Source of the DNA: Chloroflexi bacterium 54-19
GTDB lineage: Bacteria; Chloroflexota; Chloroflexia; Chloroheliales; Chloroheliaceae
Assembly (NCBI GenBank): GCA_001898225.1
Contig: MKTJ01000032.1
Span: 85,101-149,100, forward strand
Direction: 5' to 3'
Length of the DNA stretch: 64,000 nt
In this document: in pieces, positions 53,942 through 63,875 of the stretch
Position numbering within the stretch: the stretch's first letter is position 1
How the letters are laid out: every line of letters starts with the position of its first letter
Notes under the pieces: generated by a model
What the model was told of the DNA's origin: nothing
Database searches by the model: none
The model's input: the letters and a program-made list of their open reading frames with translations, nothing else
Program-made: the position numbers and the translations under genes

Positions 53942-55921
53942 TTAAGGTTTGAGCAATATTCCAAACAAATTTAGTAGTCCCTTAGCAGTCACTACCAGAC
54001 TCAGCGGCAGTAACCACAAAGCGCCTGGGGATGGGGGAACGGTTGGGGCCGGACCCGGTTTAGCACTGGTAGCTTCCTGGGTGATGGTTACCGGTTGGCT
54101 AGCCTGAACTGAGTTAGCCATGGTGCCTATTGGGCTTGGGCCTGCTTCAAGGGTAGCGGTTGCCGCAACCGTAGGTTCTGGTGTTGAAGTTGCGGTTGGT
54201 AGCGGGGTTGCGGTTGACAGCACCAGCGCCGGGCCTCTTCCACCCGTTCCGGTCGGCGGAGCCGGTATGACCAGGGTTTGCGGAGTTGCCGCTGCTATTT
54301 TCTGGGCCTGGGCAACGGCGGTCGCCTGCACCTCTTCCGCTGACCGGGTTGTGGGCGCAACCGGCGCGGTGGTCGGCGGTGGATTTGTCGGCTGCGGTGG
54401 TTGGGCCGCTGCCGGTGGCTGGTTGGTTTGCGCCTGAGGCTGAGGCTGAGGCTGGCCCTGATTTTGGTTCTGGTCCTGCGGTTGGCTGTTTCCCTGCGCC
54501 GGGACCGGAACGTTAGTTGCAGTCGCAGTCGCGGTTGCCGGTGGTTTTGGCGTTGACGTAGGCGGCACCTGGGTGGCCGTGAGTGGTAAAGGGGTCGCCG
54601 TCGGAACAGGTGTGTTTGTTGGGGCGGGAGTAGGGCCTGGCGCAACCGTGCCTGTCGGAGCAGCGGTAGCAGTAGGGGCAGCGGTTGGAGTTACCGGTTG
54701 CGAAAAGACGCTCTGGTTGAAGGTCATAAGCTCCAGGGTCGGACCGACATAGTAAAGAGGGTCGAGCTGGTCCGCCGAGATTAGCAGGTAGATAATGCCA
54801 CGGGTTGACCTAGCCTTCAGACCGTATATCCGGCCAATTTTGGCGGCACCCAGGTTAACCACCAGTTCTTTTCCCTGCCAGGTCTTTCCGTGGTCGGCGC
54901 TTTGCCGCGACCAGATATTATCCGCGTCCACCCAGATGTCCCAGACAACCCCGGTCTGAGTATTAACGGCAATAGTCGGCCAGAAGGCCCGGCCGCCACT
55001 GTTACTGATATTCGCCGTATGGCTCCACTTGCCGGTAGCCGCATCCCAGCTTGAAATACCGGTTTGCCCCTCTAACCAGCTAACATAAATATCGCCGCTG
55101 GTAGGATCGAGTTCGGCCTGGGTCCAGATAGGCCGCGAAAGGTCGTCGCCGGTAATATTTTCATCCTGGGTCCAGCGACCGTCCGCGAGCCGCATCCGGT
55201 GATTTATTATGGAAGGGCCGCCTTCTTTAAATACACCGTAGAAGACGTGGGGCAGCCCGGCTTTGTCCACGATGATGTCACTCTCAGCCGGGCGGTAGCC
55301 GCTTAGGACACCAAGCTGGACCGGCTTGCTCCAGGTATCGCCCTGGGTACCACTCTCGATAAACATGAGCGGGTCGCCATCTTCGCCGCGTTCCTGGTAG
55401 ATAATAAAGACCTTTTTCTGCTGGAGCGACACCGCGATATGGGCGGCCAGGGTGTACTTGTCCTTGCCGTAAATTTCCCGGGTCAGGTTGCGGACAGGCG
55501 GCACGTTGCCGGAGCCTTTCTGGACCGAGTTATAGTAAAAGTTGTAGGTGCCACTATCGCCCCGGTAGGACCAGACCGCGTGCAGGGTGCCGAACTCGTC
55601 AAAGGCACACCCGCCGGTACCGTATCCGTCGTTAAGTTTGGTATAGGTGCCGTTCAGCCAGTTGTTGCCTTCGCTGCCGCTGGCTTCCCCGTTGCCGCCG
55701 CTGGCCGCCAGGTATGAGATGGTCGAGTCGAGCGTGTTGACGCACAGGCCCGGCATGTCAGCGACATAGGGTAGCAGAATCTGGGGAGGAGCCCAGACCG
55801 GCCCCAGGGCAGGGGTTGCGGCGCTGGTCTGATTGAAACCGAGTCCTGTTACCAGACTGCCACTAAGAGCCAGAAGAGTCATAATTTTTAGGGCGCGAGC
55901 CAGCGGTTTTGAGGGTTTCAT
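53942..55921 (-). CDS. cell-surface protein: sialidase-like beta-propeller, Pro/Thr stalk, C-terminal anchor
   Basis: 659 residues. Signal peptide (KIMTLLALSGSLVTGLGFN), then a ~390-residue region with BNR/sialidase-like repeats (SADHGKTWQGKEL, VDKAGLPHVFYGVFKEGG, and several Asp/Trp loops). Then ~180 residues of TATP/PVPT/QPQ stalk and a C-terminal hydrophobic segment (LWLLPLSLVVTAKGLLNLFG). The stalk is a style frequent in Chloroflexota exoproteins. Location inside the conjugation block suggests a role in surface contact or mating-pair stabilisation; the sialidase active-site Arg triad was not verified. Confidence 0.7.
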   Translation of the reverse strand: MKPSKPLARALKIMTLLALSGSLVTGLGFNQTSAATPALGPVWAPPQILLPYVADMPGLCVNTLDSTISYLAASGGNGEASGSEGNNWLNGTYTKLNDGYGTGGCAFDEFGTLHAVWSYRGDSGTYNFYYNSVQKGSGNVPPVRNLTREIYGKDKYTLAAHIAVSLQQKKVFIIYQERGEDGDPLMFIESGTQGDTWSKPVQLGVLSGYRPAESDIIVDKAGLPHVFYGVFKEGGPSIINHRMRLADGRWTQDENITGDDLSRPIWTQAELDPTSGDIYVSWLEGQTGISSWDAATGKWSHTANISNSGGRAFWPTIAVNTQTGVVWDIWVDADNIWSRQSADHGKTWQGKELVVNLGAAKIGRIYGLKARSTRGIIYLLISADQLDPLYYVGPTLELMTFNQSVFSQPVTPTAAPTATAAPTGTVAPGPTPAPTNTPVPTATPLPLTATQVPPTSTPKPPATATATATNVPVPAQGNSQPQDQNQNQGQPQPQPQAQTNQPPAAAQPPQPTNPPPTTAPVAPTTRSAEEVQATAVAQAQKIAAATPQTLVIPAPPTGTGGRGPALVLSTATPLPTATSTPEPTVAATATLEAGPSPIGTMANSVQASQPVTITQEATSAKPGPAPTVPPSPGALWLLPLSLVVTAKGLLNLFGILLKP

Positions 55922-55944
55922 TTTTTATTTTCCTGAGTGTTTGA

Positions 55945-56283
55945 TTAGAAATCGGTTGCGCCGTTTGCCTGGTTCTGGGCCATTACGGAGTAAATATCCT
56001 CACGGGAGGCGTACAGCTTTGCCAACTTCTGGTCTATTTCTTCCAGCTCTTTAGCCGTTGAGGTCAGACGCCGCTGTTGTTCCTGAACCAGGGCGGGCAG
56101 CATCAGTTCCAGGATGTCGTCCGGGTCGGCTCCTTTAAGGTACTCAATCGTCTGGTCGGTAACCGGCTGGGCGGGGGTGGGCCGCCGGACCTCCTTTTTA
56201 GGAACAGGCCTGGCCGAACTATTGGCACCCGCTTGGGTATTATCCTTATCCGGGCGAGTGCGTGAGCGGAAAATGTTTAACAT
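55945..56283 (-). CDS. hypothetical coiled-coil protein, 112 aa
   Basis: A disordered basic N-terminus (FRSRTRPDKDNTQAGANSSA) followed by a helical region (TDQTIEYLKGADPDDILELM, then LVQEQQRRLTSTAKELEEID) with coiled-coil character. No signal peptide or membrane segment. Between two surface-protein genes of the conjugation operon with 12-23-bp gaps. Unknown function; may bridge VirB4 or the coupling protein. Confidence 0.6.
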   Translation of the reverse strand: MLNIFRSRTRPDKDNTQAGANSSARPVPKKEVRRPTPAQPVTDQTIEYLKGADPDDILELMLPALVQEQQRRLTSTAKELEEIDQKLAKLYASREDIYSVMAQNQANGATDF

Positions 56284-56295
56284 GCTGGTTCTCCC

Positions 56296-57351
56296 TTATT
56301 TTTTGCCTGTTTTTGGCTTTGCCGGTTGCTTCGCCCGGTTTATTTGTTTAGTTGGCCTGTTTTTAGGCGCAACTTCGATGCCGAGCAGCGCGTAAATTTT
56401 GAAACGAAACTTCCAGAAAGCCGCCAGGGCCGCTATTCCGGCGACCGCCAGAAGAATTGAACCGAGCAGGTCAGTCCCGCTTTTCGATGGCTGGCTAACC
56501 GGCTGGTCTGTCGCCCTTGTAGCGCTTGGCGCGCTGGCCTGGGTGGCCCGGGCGGTTGGTGTCGAAGCCGCTGCGCTAGGTAGGGGGTTAGTCACCGGCG
56601 GAGGGCTTGTCACAACCGCCGTTACTACTGCCCCTACAACATCTGTTGTAGGGGCGGCCTGGGTGGTAGCGGGTGCCAGGGCCGGGTTCTTAGCGACCGG
56701 TGTAATCGTGAGGGGAGCCTCGACTTCGCCGGGACGGGGTGACGCGGCCGGAGGCGGCGGAAAGGTAGGAGTTGGTTCGCCCCTGGCTTCGGCGGTTCTC
56801 GTCGCCGCCAGGGCGGTCGCCACGAAGTCCTGACCGGGCATCACGCTAACCCTTGGATTTAGCATGCCGCCAACCGGGTCGCGCTGGTACTGCGGCAGCT
56901 CCCCATCACTAGAAAGGTCGTTATAAATGAGACCGTCGCTGCCCGAAAGGACGAATTTCTGGGTCTCGGTGACACCGCCGGTAGAAATGCCGGGATAGCC
57001 CCGGTACTGGTTCTGGTCGTCCGGCAAAAAATAAGCGTTGGTTGGCTTCGTGTGGTTGGTCGGGGTAAACTTTACCCGGTAGCCGGAGAAGGGCCATTTA
57101 CTGTTATCGAAAGCCATCACCCCGTTTTTGTCGGTCTCGCCCCTGGCGATAATCCCGTAAGGCTGACCCATTGGCATACCCCAGTCGTAGGAAAGCACCT
57201 CGGCCTCAACACCTTCGAGTGGTTCGCCTAACGAGGTCCGCAATATAATGGTCAGGACAGTTTGATTTTGAGCCTGGACCGGTTGCTTCCCGGCCAGAAG
57301 GGTTATTACCAGTAGAAACAGGGTGACTGACTTTAAGAGAAACTTGTTCAT
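56296..57351 (-). CDS. surface protein with Ig-like domain, stalk and C-terminal membrane segment
   Basis: 351 residues. Signal peptide LKSVTLFLLVITLLAGKQPV, a carboxypeptidase-regulatory/Ig-like domain (LTIILRTSLGEPLEGVEAEV, then GIIARGETDKNGVMAFDNSK), a 150-residue Ala/Thr/Pro stalk, and membrane segment LLGSILLAVAGIAALAAFWKF with a basic cytoplasmic tail. Likely a mating-apparatus or surface component. Precedes the 112-aa gene by 12 bp. Confidence 0.65.
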   Translation of the reverse strand: MNKFLLKSVTLFLLVITLLAGKQPVQAQNQTVLTIILRTSLGEPLEGVEAEVLSYDWGMPMGQPYGIIARGETDKNGVMAFDNSKWPFSGYRVKFTPTNHTKPTNAYFLPDDQNQYRGYPGISTGGVTETQKFVLSGSDGLIYNDLSSDGELPQYQRDPVGGMLNPRVSVMPGQDFVATALAATRTAEARGEPTPTFPPPPAASPRPGEVEAPLTITPVAKNPALAPATTQAAPTTDVVGAVVTAVVTSPPPVTNPLPSAAASTPTARATQASAPSATRATDQPVSQPSKSGTDLLGSILLAVAGIAALAAFWKFRFKIYALLGIEVAPKNRPTKQINRAKQPAKPKTGKK

Positions 57352-57423
57352 TCCTCGTGTCCTTTTCCATTCCGGGTTATTACACTACCGTTATAGCTTT
57401 TGGTCCGTACTTAGCAGCCAGCA

Positions 57424-58278
57424 CTATCTCTTGAGATAGGGGACCGGGTTAACCCAGGCTCCATTTACGTGGATCTCATAGTGCAGGTGTTCGCCGGTGG
57501 AATAGCCGGTGCTGCCTTCGGTCCCCAGCGGTTGGCCCCAGGCGACGTGCTGACCGGCGCTGACTACCACCCGGCTCAGGTGCGGGTAAATTACCAGGAA
57601 AGGCCCGCTTTCAACATAAGCCCGGATGCCGAACCCGTCATTTTGGAACCCGGCGTAAGTGCAGGTGCCATCAATAGTGGAATAAACCGTTTTGTCGCCC
57701 ATGCTCACCATGTCGTAGCCCCGGTGAAACCAGGGTTTGGCTCCGCCGGTAGCATCGGCGCAAGCCTGGTCGCGAAACTCTGGAAAGTCTGTGCAGCCAA
57801 AAGGCTGAGTCACTACATAACCGCTCCGGAAGGGTGAGCCGTGCGGACCATATCCGGCAGGCACCGGGGTATAGCGCGGGTCAGGCGTCGGCCAACGGTC
57901 CACCGGAGTCGGGCAGGCCGTCGGGGTCGGCAAGAAGCCGATACCCGATGTATTAGTCGGCAGGGGCGTCTCGTTTGCCGCCGGAGTGTTTACCGGTTCG
58001 GCGGGCAGCGTAATCATCACCGGCGTGGGTGTCACAAAGCAGGGAGCCGGAATAGGCGTAGGGGTCCAGAAGGCGATCTCTCCGGTCGGCGGAATTTGTG
58101 AGTTAGCCTGCTCGGAAGGCGTCCCACCGCCCCACAGCCAGCCCAGAATGCCGCCAACAGCGGCCAGAATGACTACCACGATTAAGACCACCAGGGCGAG
58201 GGTGCCGATTATCGGCAGGCTGGCACCGCCCAGGCTGGCTATAATGATGCGCTCGACCTCCCTGTTCTTACGCGGCAT
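57424..58278 (-). CDS. M23-family peptidase with N-terminal membrane anchor
   Basis: 284 residues overlapping VirB4's end by 11 bp. N-terminal membrane segment (PIIGTLALVVLIVVVILAAV), a Pro/Thr linker, then a LytM/M23 domain with zinc-binding residues in HRGYD, an intermediate PHLS and the terminal HLHYEIHVNG. Probably opens peptidoglycan locally for the conjugation channel, the role of VirB1/TcpG-type enzymes. Confidence 0.88.
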   Translation of the reverse strand: MPRKNREVERIIIASLGGASLPIIGTLALVVLIVVVILAAVGGILGWLWGGGTPSEQANSQIPPTGEIAFWTPTPIPAPCFVTPTPVMITLPAEPVNTPAANETPLPTNTSGIGFLPTPTACPTPVDRWPTPDPRYTPVPAGYGPHGSPFRSGYVVTQPFGCTDFPEFRDQACADATGGAKPWFHRGYDMVSMGDKTVYSTIDGTCTYAGFQNDGFGIRAYVESGPFLVIYPHLSRVVVSAGQHVAWGQPLGTEGSTGYSTGEHLHYEIHVNGAWVNPVPYLKR

Positions 58279-61200
58279 CGTAAGCCTCTATTAGTTCATC
58301 GCTAAACTCATCCTGAGCGTAGCGGCTTTCCTCTGGCCGGGTATCGAAAGCTTTGAGATGCTGCGGGTCAACCGAATACTTCACATGAATCCAGCGGTGG
58401 TTGACCATTTCGAGGGCCTCGCCCGGTTCCGCTGAAAGCAGGGTATTGACCTGCCCGTCGGTCAGCTCGTAATGAGCTTTGAGACGGTGAATAGCGGTCC
58501 TCTGCTGGCGCATAAGAATTACCCGGTCGGCGTTCTCAATACACTGCAAGGCCGGTTGATAATCCAGGAGTGAAGTAACATTCTGGACAATAACCGTCAT
58601 GGCAAGACCAAAAGCCCGCCCGCGCATGAAGAGATCGCGCATGTAGTTGCCCACCTCGGTAAAGTTTTGGACCAGCAGGCCGAACTCGTCACAGCAGAAC
58701 ATTCGCGGTCTTCTAACGGCCCGGACCATCCCCCAGGTAAAGCTGATCGCCTGGAAGATGCGGATCGGCCGGAGCAGATCTTCACCCAGGTCCCGGACGT
58801 TAAACGAGATAAAGCGGCGGTCGAGGGCCACGTTAGTGAAACCGTTGAACATCTTGCCAAAAACCTCCGGGTCGGCGTACTGCTCCAGATTGCTGACCAG
58901 GTTAGTCGCACCCTCGGCGGCCAGGAAGGGGAACAGGTCACTGAGAATAGGCATGCCCAGTTTGAGTTCCACGAAACTGTCGCGGATAGCACTGCCGAGC
59001 GCGGTCAGGTCCAGGCTATCAAAGATGCCTTCTTCCTGCACCATATCGGAAAAGTCTTCGGCCAGTTTGCTGTACCAGGTTGGTTCGGGATACCAGACCT
59101 GGGCCGGTTTCGCGGCGTGCGGGTTATTCGGTTCAGCCGGGGGTGGTTCTACGAAAGGTTCGGAAGTCTCGCCGTCCCCGCCGTAATACCAGCGGTTGTC
59201 GCTACCGAGAGTGCAGACCGGTCGCCGGTAGGTTTTACCAGCACCTTCACCGGCTACAAGTCCGGTGGAAGGAATGTTGTGCTTTGCGCGCAGCTTGTCG
59301 TAGACGGCCTTAAGCTGGACCATTATGCCTGGCCTGCGCTGGCCCGTGTCCGGGTCAATAAAGTTGCGCAGGTAAGGCCGGAGCGGCGCGTAAAGTGGGT
59401 TGTTCATAAAAGTCAGTTCGAGCAGCCGCAGCATGCTTTCGCCTTCCTCAAAGTGGTGATAGAGCCGTTTGACCGCCCTGGCAATCACGCTGCGTTCACT
59501 CGCGGAAAGTTCCGCCCTGGTCATTAGTTCGAAGAGAGCGTTCAGGAAGTTGAGGCGTGGGCCGATGTTTTCCGGCTTGCCGTTGAGGACAAAGCGGTCC
59601 ATCGGGTTTATGACCACGTTACCGTCCGGTCCGAGGTCGAGGACGGTGCCACCCACAAGCTTGGCGAAATTGGAGAGGACACCCTGCGGGTCGATATAGA
59701 AACCCTGCAGGATCGGCCGTTTTAACATCTCTCGCAAGAACTCGATAAGCTGGCTGACCGTTTTACCGCTGCCGGAGGTAGCAATAATGACCGTATGGGG
59801 GTTTATGAGAGCCCAGCGGTTGAAAGTAACCAGGGAGTTATCGGCTTTGCTATCACCCAGAATAATTCCGCCTCCTCGCGAGGCGTCCACGATACAATTT
59901 GGCATGAGACAGGCAATATTTTCGCCGGTCATGTTGGGATGCAGGGTCCGGTCGGCGATAAACTTTTCCTGGCCCAACAGGTCAAGACCGATAGGCAGGG
60001 CCGAGAAGAAAGCCCGGCGCTGGTTACGCACCGCCGTCGCGACCGGGTAGCCCATCTCGGCCAGCCGCTGCGAGACCCGGCGCAAATCCGCCTTCATCCG
60101 TTTGACGGTGTTAGCTCTTACACTGATGCGAATACCGGCGCTGAAGAGACGGGCGTCACCTCGGGCCAGGACATTTCGCAGGTCCTTGATGCTCTCGATT
60201 TTGTAACTGCGTCCCATGTCCCCGGCGCTGGAGTTGTCCGTTGCGGCGACGGCCCACAAGATTTGCTGGCGATTTTTGAGCTTGTTTTCGGCCTGCTGGT
60301 TTGCCAGAGGTTTGACGTGCAGGGCCATATACATCTGAATATCTTTGAACCGCATAATCTCGAAGAGAGCACCGAGCCGGAGATGCTTTGGGAAATCTGT
60401 CACATAGATACTGCCGACATAGTTGTTCTGGCCGGTATTGGTGTCGGTCAACTTAAGAAAGTTCGGATGTTCCTGGAGGGCAAAGCCCCCTATTCGCAGG
60501 AGGGGACTGGCGGACCTTCCTTTGATGTTGGTAGTGGAGCTGCCGAGCAGTTTCCCCAGGGTGCGGGTTAGGCCTTCCGAATCGAGCAGTTTGGCTGGCA
60601 TACCCATCGAGTTGAACTGGTCCGCGAACGACTGCGCCCGGAAACGCAGGGCTTCTGAAATGGAGGCCGGGACGCTTTCATCGCCGGTGCGGTAACTCTT
60701 TCTCGGCTCGGCCTTTCCTTTTGAACCGGCCTGGCCCTGGCCCTGAGTCATATCCTGGCCCATAACCTCCCTAAAGCGGGAGACAAAGGTCTGGACAAAG
60801 CCCTGTGATTTATCGTCTTCTTCATCGTCGTCACTACCGGCCCTGACGGCGCTCTTCAGGTCGGCGGGCGTAGCGTTGACCGAGAAATAAAAGTCGCGCT
60901 GGGTAAGGGCTTTTTCTTCATTGAGCCGTTCGACAAAGTTGCTTTCGACCCAGTACTGCTGGCGGCGCTGCGGATTCATCTCGGCCGCCCGCCGCCGTTC
61001 TAACTCGTTCAGGTACGGCTTCATATCGCGCGGTTTACTGACGCAGTAGAAGGCGAAGGGGCCGTTCATCGAGTTAAACCGCTGGGCCAGCCGCCTCACG
61101 ACAGCGTTTTTCTCCTGGAAACTCGTGAGCTTCATGTCGTGGCCCTCGACGCTGCCGACAACGGTATACCCCCCGTTGTTCAGGGCCACGCATCCTCGAC

Positions 61201-61345
61201 CGATGCCTTTTATGGGTAGAATCTCAGGAGTTGTCAGTAGTCCGGGTTCGCTGGCTTCAAACTTCATTTCTTCCAGCGTCTCTGAGTTCGGCTCTTTTGC
61301 GTTCCTGGCTTCGGCCTGGTCTTCTTTTTCCTTGAGTTGCAGCAT
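58268..61345 (-). CDS. virB4: VirB4-type conjugation ATPase
   Basis: 1025 residues, starting 2 bp after the PrgI stop. N-terminal CagE-like region (GSVEGHDMKLTSFQEKNAVV, then MNGPFAFYCVSKPRDMKPYL), P-loop TVIIATSGSGKTVSQLIEF (~residue 525), Walker B RMFCCDEFGLLVQNF (~880) and a C-terminal motif RQQRTAIHRLKAHYELTDGQ. Energises assembly and substrate transfer. Co-transcribed with PrgI and the VirB6-like gene; full length for the family. Confidence 0.9.
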   Translation of the reverse strand: MLQLKEKEDQAEARNAKEPNSETLEEMKFEASEPGLLTTPEILPIKGIGRGCVALNNGGYTVVGSVEGHDMKLTSFQEKNAVVRRLAQRFNSMNGPFAFYCVSKPRDMKPYLNELERRRAAEMNPQRRQQYWVESNFVERLNEEKALTQRDFYFSVNATPADLKSAVRAGSDDDEEDDKSQGFVQTFVSRFREVMGQDMTQGQGQAGSKGKAEPRKSYRTGDESVPASISEALRFRAQSFADQFNSMGMPAKLLDSEGLTRTLGKLLGSSTTNIKGRSASPLLRIGGFALQEHPNFLKLTDTNTGQNNYVGSIYVTDFPKHLRLGALFEIMRFKDIQMYMALHVKPLANQQAENKLKNRQQILWAVAATDNSSAGDMGRSYKIESIKDLRNVLARGDARLFSAGIRISVRANTVKRMKADLRRVSQRLAEMGYPVATAVRNQRRAFFSALPIGLDLLGQEKFIADRTLHPNMTGENIACLMPNCIVDASRGGGIILGDSKADNSLVTFNRWALINPHTVIIATSGSGKTVSQLIEFLREMLKRPILQGFYIDPQGVLSNFAKLVGGTVLDLGPDGNVVINPMDRFVLNGKPENIGPRLNFLNALFELMTRAELSASERSVIARAVKRLYHHFEEGESMLRLLELTFMNNPLYAPLRPYLRNFIDPDTGQRRPGIMVQLKAVYDKLRAKHNIPSTGLVAGEGAGKTYRRPVCTLGSDNRWYYGGDGETSEPFVEPPPAEPNNPHAAKPAQVWYPEPTWYSKLAEDFSDMVQEEGIFDSLDLTALGSAIRDSFVELKLGMPILSDLFPFLAAEGATNLVSNLEQYADPEVFGKMFNGFTNVALDRRFISFNVRDLGEDLLRPIRIFQAISFTWGMVRAVRRPRMFCCDEFGLLVQNFTEVGNYMRDLFMRGRAFGLAMTVIVQNVTSLLDYQPALQCIENADRVILMRQQRTAIHRLKAHYELTDGQVNTLLSAEPGEALEMVNHRWIHVKYSVDPQHLKAFDTRPEESRYAQDEFSDELIEAYDAA

Positions 61346-61346
61346 C

Positions 61347-61781
61347 TTAATTTTCTTCCTGTTCCTGCTGTTGGTCCTGCTCCTGAGATTGATTTTCGGT
61401 TTGAGCTGGCACTGATACTGGTACTGACATCGACACTTCGATAGTCGGACGGCGGCTGGTTACAAGAGTAAGGCTAGTCGGTGGGACCGTCTGGTGTCGT
61501 TTCTTTTCCAGCCGGAAGCGCAGCCAGATGTAAAGCCACTCGATGCCACCCAGGCCGTTGATGGGAGCATGGATAAAAAGGAAGGCGAACATAGCGATAC
61601 AGGCGGCCACAACAATACGGAAGTAAAAATCGAAAGGCAGCAGGTTGAAGCCCAGGTAAATCAGGCCAAAGAAAAATAACCACTGCACGAATTCTCTGAT
61701 CGAGAGCCTATTCATCAGCACCGGGTCGCGGTTGGTTAAAACTTTAGCGGGTAGCCGGTACTCAAGCTCGTTATCGTCCAT
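61347..61781 (-). CDS. PrgI-family inner-membrane protein
   Basis: 144 residues from ATG 61781 (after AAGGAAGGG). The N-terminal ~90 residues (YRLPAKVLTNRDPVLMNRLS, then two membrane helices IREFVQWLFFFGLIYLGFNLL and FRIVVAACIAMFAFLFIHAP) match the PrgI family, which in Gram-positive conjugation systems is the VirB3-like partner of VirB4. The Gln/Glu-rich tail is variable. Immediately precedes the virB4 gene. Confidence 0.8.
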   Translation of the reverse strand: MDDNELEYRLPAKVLTNRDPVLMNRLSIREFVQWLFFFGLIYLGFNLLPFDFYFRIVVAACIAMFAFLFIHAPINGLGGIEWLYIWLRFRLEKKRHQTVPPTSLTLVTSRRPTIEVSMSVPVSVPAQTENQSQEQDQQQEQEEN

Positions 61782-61818
61782 TCTGCTGCAATTCCCTTCC
61801 TTTCGATGGTGGTATCTT

Positions 61819-63819
61819 CTAGATGGTATCTTCCTCGGCTTTACCAATAAAAAGGGGGTCCTTGCCGTTCCCGCCTGTGGTTGGTTGGCCGTAAGGATTT
61901 GGTATAACCCCGCTTACTTTCATTCGCCTCGGCTGAGCCGGTATCACGACCGGTTGAGCGACTGGCTGACCTTGCGGCGTGGTAGCGGGTGCGGGTGAAC
62001 TCAAGGGTCGGGTTACCGCCGGTGATGGGGGTGGCGGCTGCGATTGCGGGCTAGCCGAAACTACCTGCGGCTGAACCGGCCCGGTTGTTTGAACTGGCGG
62101 CACCTGGCCGGTGGCGCCTTCCTCTAAAGGGTTACTGACCTGCCCCTGTCCCTGGTTCTGGTTCTGTCCCTGGCTCTGGAGCGGGTAAGATTTACTGGTG
62201 TTTTGCTCGCTGGTGGTTCGGATGGTCGTAGTCGATTGATGGTTGACGGCGGGCGGAGAGAACTGGAAATAGGGAGCACTGATCCCAGCTTCGTTCCCCA
62301 TCCAGAGCAACCCGTTTTGCATGTTGAAGCCAGCCGTCCTGGCTGCCTGAAGCCTTCTTTCGCTGGGTAGACGAGTAGTAACGGTGCTGTTTTGCCGGGT
62401 TGTGACGCTGATATTCTCGTTGAGACTTCGAAGCGCGTTTAGGAGTTGCCTCTGCTGTTGCTCGGCTCCAGCGCTGCTCGTGCCAGGTGCACCAAGGAAT
62501 GACGATCCACCACTGGCCGCGGCTCCTGCCGCAATGGCTTCGCCGGATAGTCCATTATCATATTGGGACGAGCTGGCCGGGCTAGAGTTGCCAGCTTTAC
62601 CTCCTTTTTTGCCCGTATTCCCCTTATCTGTTTCACCGGCACTGGCTTCCCCGCCTTCGTTGGACCTGGATAGTCCGGCTCCGACAAGACCCTGGGTCAG
62701 CATGCCCAGGCCTGCCGCTGCCAGGCCAAAGGCCATACCCCCCACCGATCCGGCGATTTTAAACATGAGAATTGCCCCGATAGCCAGAAACGAAATAATA
62801 TAGACGAGCTGGAGGATAAACCCGGCCGGGTCACCGTTGGCTGACGGAATAGCTCCTGTGAACGCCTTTACAAGGGCAAAACAGATTGCGACCGGGATGG
62901 GCGCTATAAGCATGGCCTGGACGCTCTGCAACCAGCGTTGAAACCAGGGCCGGAACTCTTCGGTCAGTCCGGCTACAATCGCCAGTGGGCTGAGGGCGAA
63001 CAGGATAAAAACGATGATGGTTCGAAGGAAAAAGACCAGGCCCAGCACCATAAAAACGATGGCCGCCAGGAGGCAAATTATGGTCACGAACAGTAGGAGG
63101 CCGATGTTTTTTACGTCTCCAACGCTACCGATGCCGGAGCCGCAAACGCTCGCATTCGGACAGTTGCCCAGCATGTTCTTCGAAATGTCGGCCAGTGAAG
63201 CAGCCCCGCCGATAATGGTATCGAAGAGCAGGTTAGATAGGCCAAAAGCCCCGGAGAATAGCACGGCCAGGAAGTACATGGCAAAACCGCCAATGATAAT
63301 TTTGGGGAAGAAAGAGAGAAAACCTTCGTGAAAGCTCTCGATAAGACCGCCCAAAAAGTAGCTCTTAAAGATTTTGTAGACCAAAATCAAGGGGAGAAAC
63401 AGTACAGCGACGGTATTGACCATCGAGAAAACGCTGGCAGCCTGGCAGGTCGCCCCCGTCCCACCGGAGCCGCAGGAAGCGAAATCGGTTGAAGCCAGGT
63501 TCGTGAAGACTTGCCAGAAGACGCTGATGCCGAGCCGGACCGAGTTAATCGAAACGCTACTCAGGACGCTCCGCACGATGTCGAGCGCCCAGCTAACGTA
63601 CCAGGGGCCGCCGTTCTGGTCATCCACAATTTTCTGGACCGGGTCGGCGCAGCCTTCCGCGTTCTTATTCGAGCCCACACAGGGCGGGTCCTGGCCGGGA
63701 TAGTCACAGGCAGTAAGCAGCAGCGCAAGTCCGGCCAGTAAGCCGATTATAAGAATCAGTTTTAAGATTTTGTTGGTGGGCCGGGCTATTTCTTTGACTG
63801 GTTTTGCGGTCGTAATCAC
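61819..63819 (-). CDS. VirB6-like polytopic channel protein with lipobox-type N-terminus
   Basis: 666 residues from GTG 63819, which follows AAAGGAG. The first segment (ILKLILIIGLLAGLALLLTACDYPG) ends in a lipoprotein-like LTAC motif, unusual for VirB6/TrbL. At least six membrane segments follow (for example VAVLFLPLILVYKIFKSYFL, FLRTIIVFILFALSPLAIVA, FILQLVYIISFLAIGAILMF), with the conserved LAIVAGLTEEFRPWFQRWLQS loop. The last ~200 residues are a Gln/Pro/Ser-rich cytoplasmic or external tail. Forms the translocation channel by analogy. Confidence 0.75.
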   Translation of the reverse strand: MITTAKPVKEIARPTNKILKLILIIGLLAGLALLLTACDYPGQDPPCVGSNKNAEGCADPVQKIVDDQNGGPWYVSWALDIVRSVLSSVSINSVRLGISVFWQVFTNLASTDFASCGSGGTGATCQAASVFSMVNTVAVLFLPLILVYKIFKSYFLGGLIESFHEGFLSFFPKIIIGGFAMYFLAVLFSGAFGLSNLLFDTIIGGAASLADISKNMLGNCPNASVCGSGIGSVGDVKNIGLLLFVTIICLLAAIVFMVLGLVFFLRTIIVFILFALSPLAIVAGLTEEFRPWFQRWLQSVQAMLIAPIPVAICFALVKAFTGAIPSANGDPAGFILQLVYIISFLAIGAILMFKIAGSVGGMAFGLAAAGLGMLTQGLVGAGLSRSNEGGEASAGETDKGNTGKKGGKAGNSSPASSSQYDNGLSGEAIAAGAAASGGSSFLGAPGTSSAGAEQQQRQLLNALRSLNENISVTTRQNSTVTTRLPSERRLQAARTAGFNMQNGLLWMGNEAGISAPYFQFSPPAVNHQSTTTIRTTSEQNTSKSYPLQSQGQNQNQGQGQVSNPLEEGATGQVPPVQTTGPVQPQVVSASPQSQPPPPSPAVTRPLSSPAPATTPQGQPVAQPVVIPAQPRRMKVSGVIPNPYGQPTTGGNGKDPLFIGKAEEDTI

Positions 63820-63875
63820 GCTGCGCTCCTTTATTCGAACTTCCAAATAGTGAATTAGTAGAATTAGCTACTTAT

